In this document: positions 60,162 to 64,000 of the stretch, one piece after another
How the letters are laid out: each line of letters begins with the position of its first letter
Position numbering within the stretch: the first letter of the stretch is position 1
Program-made: the position numbers and the translations under genes
DNA from: Oscillospiraceae bacterium
Lineage (GTDB): Bacteria; Bacillota; Clostridia; Oscillospirales; Acutalibacteraceae
Length of the DNA: 64,000 nucleotides
Direction of reading: 5' to 3'
Assembly (NCBI GenBank): GCA_009779995.1
Contig: WRDW01000001.1
Coordinates: forward strand, 1 to 64,000
Notes under the pieces: generated by a model
Told to the model about the DNA's origin: nothing
Database searches by the model: none
What the model saw: the letters and a program-made list of their open reading frames with translations, nothing else

Positions 60162-62696
60162 ATGACCGCAACAAAACTATTCGCCTGTATTCTCACGGCG
60201 CTGCAGCTGCTGTTCCTGAACGTCTCCTACGGCTCCTGGGGCACACCGGCCGGGCCGGGGACGCCGCCCTCCCCGCCGGGCAACGACATCCGCGGGGACA
60301 GCGCGCTCTCGCCCTCGGTGCTCTACGCCGCCGAGATGCAAAATTTGCCGCAGGGGTTCTACAACAGCGCCGAGCGGGAACAGTACACCGTGCGCAACGC
60401 CGATATATCCCTCACCCACGAGCTGGCCGCAAGTAAGCTGGCCACCCTGTGCGCCCCCTCCGGCGGGGTGTATCTCGAGGACACTTTTGATGTCTTCTAC
60501 ACCGCCGGGGGCAAGACCTGGTATGCCGCGCAGTCCGCCAAGCAGGGCCGCGTCAACGCAATCCGGCTGGGGACCTACTACCTGGAGGCGCATGTGCGCG
60601 ATTTGAACTTCCCCGCGGCCTCCGGCGGGGCCTTCTGGGCGGACAAGGCCTACCACGTCTACGGCGACAGGCTCTACCAGGAGCTGATCCTCTACGCCGC
60701 CGCGCCCAGTACGGCGCTGCAGAGCTTCGGCCTGGAGGCGAAAATCCCCGCCGGCCGCGTGGCCTCGATGGAGCAGACAGAGGGCTACGCCGCCTTCGAC
60801 ATCAAGGATGTCGGCGTGGTGGGATTTATCATTCCCTCGGACGGCTCCTCCGGCACAGTGACTGTGACGGAAGAGAGCGGCAATTACATCTTCCGGCAGA
60901 TGGCGAATTACGCCCCCGGCACGGCCATAAGAGGCAATGACGAGAGCGGCGACGGCCTCTACAACGTGCGCTTCGGCAACCGGATCTACACCGACACGAC
61001 GCACGATTTCGCGGGTATCGCGGCGGCGGCAGAGGAGGAGCGCAGCCCCCTGACAGAGATCGCCGTGGAGGGCGGCAACGCCAACGCGCGCTTTATCGGC
61101 TACGAGGCGCTGCGGGGCTGCTACCTGTTCCAAATGGACGGCACGGGCTTCAACGAGGCCTGGGCGCAGCCCGACATGCGCTTCGAGGCGCCGCTGCGCT
61201 TCACCGGCGCGGACGGCAGGGACATCTGCGTGCGCATGAACGGGGCCTCCGGCGGCCTGGAGGCGGCGGCCATCCTGGACGAAAACGGGCAATTGGCCCC
61301 CATCCCCGTGCAGGTGTGCAAAAACTTCCAGGGCGACGGCGGAGAGCCCTTCTACAGCGTGAAGGACTGGATGTACGGCGACAGCTTCTTCCCGCTGCGC
61401 CTGGCGAAGGACGAACCCCTGCGCCTGACATTGCTCAACCTCTACCAGAACTGGGGACGGCATCCGCTCAAGCAGCTGTCCTCCATCGAGTTCTTTATTT
61501 CGTATTATCACCTGTCCACCGGGGTGACGGAATCCAACTGCATCGCGCCCTACTTCGTCTTCGGGCGCGACGGCTGGATCCTGCCCGATTTCCGGGGCTG
61601 CTCCGGCACGATGTGGGCCGAGCAGCCGCAGTTCAACTCCGTGGGCAGGCTCTACGGCCCGGCGTACCAGCGCTCCCCGCGCAAGAAGCTTTTGAGCGAA
61701 TACCTGGCCACGCGCATCGACAGCGCGGGCCTGAGCTACGCCGACGTCACCACCTTCTATCGCAGCGACTGCGGGAGCTACGACTACAGCCTGCGGCACG
61801 TGGAGTTCCCCCAGGCGGACGAGAACCGCACCTACTACACCCTCGACCTCACCTTCAACCGCGACATGACCTTCAAGAACGCCCGGCGGGACTTTCTGCT
61901 GTTCTCCTTCGACGGCCGGGACGTGCGCTTCGGCAAGGCGGGCTGGCTGGACGAGAACAACCAACCGCAGGTGAAGAGCCTCTCGCTGCCGCTGCTGCCA
62001 ATCCTGGCCCGCCCCGAATATATCTCCCTGGGGGACGACTGCCCCTATTTCGGCTACTTCGACATGCGGCGGCCCGACAACGTGGACATCCACATGGGCA
62101 TGAACCTCGCGCTGATCGTGAAGGACAGCGAAATCACCCTGGGCGGCGCGCCCTATGAGGGCGGCTTCGCCTTCAAGAACAGCGCCGACGGCAGGACCAA
62201 CACCGGCGCGCTGGTTCTGGACGCCAAGTGCCTGCAATTCAAGGCGGGCGACCGCGTCCGCGTGGACTTCATCCTGCTGCCCTGGGGCACCGGCCTCGAG
62301 CCGACCGACGCCAATGTCCTGGCCGTGCGGGAGGACAGCGCCCTGCACCCCCTGGCGATCGAAAGCGGGCCCGGCAGCCTGATGATGGCGGCGGGCCGCG
62401 TGATCCCGGACGCCTATTTGCCTATTATCGAGTGCGAGGACGGGCGGGGGGGCTTCCTGCTCTCGGGCGGCGGCGGGCGCAGCGCCGTGCGGGTCAACGG
62501 TTTTACGCAGAGCGAATGCCCCAAAATCGAACGCAGTGTGGAGTTTCTTTGGGAGCCGGTGGAGCTGGCCAGCGACGCCCACGGCGACGACGGCTATACG
62601 GTGTTCTACAACCCGGAAACGGGGCTGTACGACTTCGCCTTCGTGCTGGAGACGGACGGCGGCGCGCGGGAGTACAGGGTGGGGGATTGGCGCTAG
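60162..62696 (+). CDS. Large secreted protein of unknown function (844 aa)
   Basis: ATG at 60162 follows AAAAGGGG. A signal peptide (KLFACILTALQLLFLNVSYG) is followed by a Pro/Gly-rich start (TPAGPGTPPSPPGND). The rest, beta-rich with many aromatic residues and Asp/Gly turns, looks like a multi-domain carbohydrate-binding or wall-associated protein (DKAYHVYGDRLYQELILYAA; GYTVFYNPETGLYDFAFVLE), but no glycosidase catalytic motif was identified. It ends 162 bases before the hisF stop. The longer upstream frame reading into pduL is a shadow. It could be a new exported carbohydrate-active protein. Confidence 0.75.
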   Translation: MTATKLFACILTALQLLFLNVSYGSWGTPAGPGTPPSPPGNDIRGDSALSPSVLYAAEMQNLPQGFYNSAEREQYTVRNADISLTHELAASKLATLCAPSGGVYLEDTFDVFYTAGGKTWYAAQSAKQGRVNAIRLGTYYLEAHVRDLNFPAASGGAFWADKAYHVYGDRLYQELILYAAAPSTALQSFGLEAKIPAGRVASMEQTEGYAAFDIKDVGVVGFIIPSDGSSGTVTVTEESGNYIFRQMANYAPGTAIRGNDESGDGLYNVRFGNRIYTDTTHDFAGIAAAAEEERSPLTEIAVEGGNANARFIGYEALRGCYLFQMDGTGFNEAWAQPDMRFEAPLRFTGADGRDICVRMNGASGGLEAAAILDENGQLAPIPVQVCKNFQGDGGEPFYSVKDWMYGDSFFPLRLAKDEPLRLTLLNLYQNWGRHPLKQLSSIEFFISYYHLSTGVTESNCIAPYFVFGRDGWILPDFRGCSGTMWAEQPQFNSVGRLYGPAYQRSPRKKLLSEYLATRIDSAGLSYADVTTFYRSDCGSYDYSLRHVEFPQADENRTYYTLDLTFNRDMTFKNARRDFLLFSFDGRDVRFGKAGWLDENNQPQVKSLSLPLLPILARPEYISLGDDCPYFGYFDMRRPDNVDIHMGMNLALIVKDSEITLGGAPYEGGFAFKNSADGRTNTGALVLDAKCLQFKAGDRVRVDFILLPWGTGLEPTDANVLAVREDSALHPLAIESGPGSLMMAAGRVIPDAYLPIIECEDGRGGFLLSGGGGRSAVRVNGFTQSECPKIERSVEFLWEPVELASDAHGDDGYTVFYNPETGLYDFAFVLETDGGAREYRVGDWR

Positions 62697-62711
62697 TCCC
62701 GCACACCATAA

Positions 62712-62746
62712 AAAGAAACAGGCCGGGTGTCGCAAAACACCCGGCC
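62712..62746 (-). terminator. Intrinsic terminator after hisF
   Basis: GGCCGGGTGT pairs with ACACCCGGCC with a 6-nt loop; on the minus strand TGTTTCTTTTT follows. Located 110 bases past the hisF stop. Confidence 0.75.
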
Positions 62747-62858
62747 TGCCCGTTCAGAAAGTAATTGCCCTCCCCCGATGGCGTACCCAGTCCGAACGGA
62801 CAACTACAGTATACCAGAAAATGGTGCGATTCAAGAAAAATTTTTTTGATTTACTATT

Positions 62859-63638
62859 TTATCGCCGCACCACGATGCCGCGCGCCTCCAGGTAGTCCTT
62901 CACCTGGCCGACGGTGACGATGCCGAAGTGGAACAGCGTGGCCGCCAGCACGGCGTCCGCCTTGCCCTCCACGATGGCCTCGTAAAAGTGCTCGAGCGCG
63001 CCCGCCCCGCTGGAGGCGATCACCGGCACGGGCACGGCCTCGCTCACCGCGCGGGTGAGCGCCAGGTCGTAGCCCGTCTCCTGCCCGTCGCGGTCCACGC
63101 TGTTGAGCAAAATCTCCCCCGCGCCGCGCCGCGCGGCCTCCACGGCCCAGGCCACGGCGTCTATGCCCGTGGGCAGCCTGCCGCCGTTGATGACCAGCTC
63201 CCAGCGCCCCGCGGGGCCGTCCGGCCCGTCCGGGAGGGCTTTGGCGTCGATGGCCAGCGCCACGCGCTCGCTGCCGAAGCGCAGCGCCGCCTCGTCGAGC
63301 AGCGCCGGGCGGCGCACGGCGGCGGAATTCACGCACACCTTGCTCGCGCCGGCATTCAGCAGGGTTTCGAAGTCCTCCGCGCTGCGCACGCCGCCGCTCA
63401 CCGTGAGGGGGATGTGGACAGCGCCCAGCACCCGCTCTACCACGTCCAGGGTGGTGCCGCGCCCCTCGTGGGTGGCGTTGATGTCCAATAGGCACAGCTC
63501 GTCGGCCCCGGCCTTCTCGTAGGCCCGGGCGCATTCCACGGGGTCGCCCGCGTCGCGCAGATTCATGAAGCTGATGCCCGTCACCACGCGCCCGTCCTTG
63601 ATGTCCAGCGCGGGAATGACCCGTTTTGCTTGTGGCAT
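62859..63638 (-). CDS. hisF: Imidazole glycerol phosphate synthase, cyclase subunit
   Basis: 259 aa TIM barrel that closes the imidazole ring in histidine synthesis, using ammonia from HisH. Visible: ALDIKDGRVVTGISFMNL at the start (catalytic Asp), VSGGVRSAEDF, VCVNSAAVRRPAL, INGGRLPTGIDAVAW and NSVDRDGQETGYDL (second catalytic Asp), and VIASSGAGALEHF. It is not next to hisH or other his genes in this window. A ribosome site (GGAGAAAT) precedes the ATG at 63638. Confidence 0.95.
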   Translation of the reverse strand: MPQAKRVIPALDIKDGRVVTGISFMNLRDAGDPVECARAYEKAGADELCLLDINATHEGRGTTLDVVERVLGAVHIPLTVSGGVRSAEDFETLLNAGASKVCVNSAAVRRPALLDEAALRFGSERVALAIDAKALPDGPDGPAGRWELVINGGRLPTGIDAVAWAVEAARRGAGEILLNSVDRDGQETGYDLALTRAVSEAVPVPVIASSGAGALEHFYEAIVEGKADAVLAATLFHFGIVTVGQVKDYLEARGIVVRR

Positions 63639-63726
63639 AAATATTTCTCCAATCTCAAGGCTGAATGCAGCGTAGCTATCTCACCACGCCCGCAAGGAAA
63701 CACCATAGCTATGGTTAAAATGCAAA

Positions 63727-64000
63727 TTATTGCGGTGCAAGCAATTGCTCAATGATGGCTTCGAATCGTATTCGGAGAATGGTCGAGTTTCTTTGAAAAA
63801 AACCAGCAAGGTCATAGCCAACAACATCCGAAAAGAAGCGATATGTACTGTTATCACCGTTGAGAATACCAAGCATCATGTGAAGCCTTTGATCGCGGTA
63901 TCGATGAAATACAGCATAATTCACTTGGGTAGAAACAATCACAATGACTGGCAAAAGAGAGTCGTCGGATCTTGCGCGCATACCAAAACGGAGGTCGGCA
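63727..64000 (-). CDS. C-terminal end of an unidentified gene (runs off right edge)
   Basis: The frame is open from the window edge (reading ADLRFGMRARSDDSLL) to a stop at 63727, about 90 residues. GC content is near 45 percent, lower than the window average. It contains YAVFHRYRDQRLHMMLGILN and ILRIRFEAIIEQLLAP. No family was recognised. The 88-base gap to hisF holds no other gene. Confidence 0.45.
   Translation of the reverse strand, partial: ADLRFGMRARSDDSLLPVIVIVSTQVNYAVFHRYRDQRLHMMLGILNGDNSTYRFFSDVVGYDLAGFFQRNSTILRIRFEAIIEQLLAPQ

Noticed and set aside
60177..62735. An 852-codon antisense frame opposite the secreted-protein gene
   Set aside because: It has no ribosome site, shows His/Gly/Ala-rich composition typical of a GC-rich shadow frame, and is opposite a gene with a signal peptide and a ribosome site.

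Overview
The window comes from a GC-rich (about 60 percent) anaerobic Bacillota, most likely a gut-type member of the Clostridia. The evidence is strong AGGAGG ribosome sites, frequent TTG starts, TTGACA-17-TATAAT promoters, an [FeFe] hydrogenase operon, a SAM-I riboswitch on metK, a VanY-type carboxypeptidase, teichoic-acid-type glycerophosphotransferase and ApbE/NusG-II/Gx genes. No rRNA, tRNA, CRISPR array or complete transposase gene was seen.

Layout. 1-5.9 kb: a glycyl radical activase fused in frame to the start of a glycyl radical enzyme (cut by the left edge), selO, a truncated oxidoreductase remnant, a catalase and a DUF2130 protein. 5.9-9.4 kb: a small XRE regulator with a divergent 58-aa gene, a compact locus laid out like a type I toxin-antitoxin module, an EF-G-like GTPase and a small membrane-anchored protein. 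9.4-17.4 kb: a hydA-hydB-hydC operon in which HydB carries a GltD-type FAD/NAD(P) module, a 58-aa hydrophobic gene, two redox genes and a ferredoxin. 17.6-26.9 kb: a permease-like protein, dipeptidase, aminotransferase, murA, cupin, two tandem hicBA modules, a metallo-hydrolase, a serine hydrolase and a low-GC membrane-anchored protein. 26.9-33.9 kb: inositol catabolism genes iolD, iolE, iolG and iolB, interleaved with a flavin reductase, a MarR regulator and a transglutaminase-like gene; iolC, iolJ, iolA and a transporter are absent. 34-43.9 kb: trmL, lipoprotein, CDP-glycerol transferase, a frameshifted HExxGH gene, a leaderless 4Fe-4S reductase, a hydrolase, metK with riboswitch, prfB, a sugar transferase and a VanY peptidase. 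44-57.7 kb: M28 peptidase, lipoprotein, KDPG aldolase, apbE cluster, histidine kinase, asnS, rarA, DUF4364 and an HD nucleotidase. 57.9-64 kb: UDG, a higBA-type pair, pduL, a large secreted protein, hisF and a partial gene.

A second layer runs through the window: at least ten intergenic foldback (inverted-repeat) elements of 75-200 bp in several families, often starting at or inside the stop codon of the upstream gene, plus short A/T-rich tandem repeats. In two places such repeats appear inside coding sequence (the Gx transporter gene and the start of the same gene), and the metK loop may be a third.
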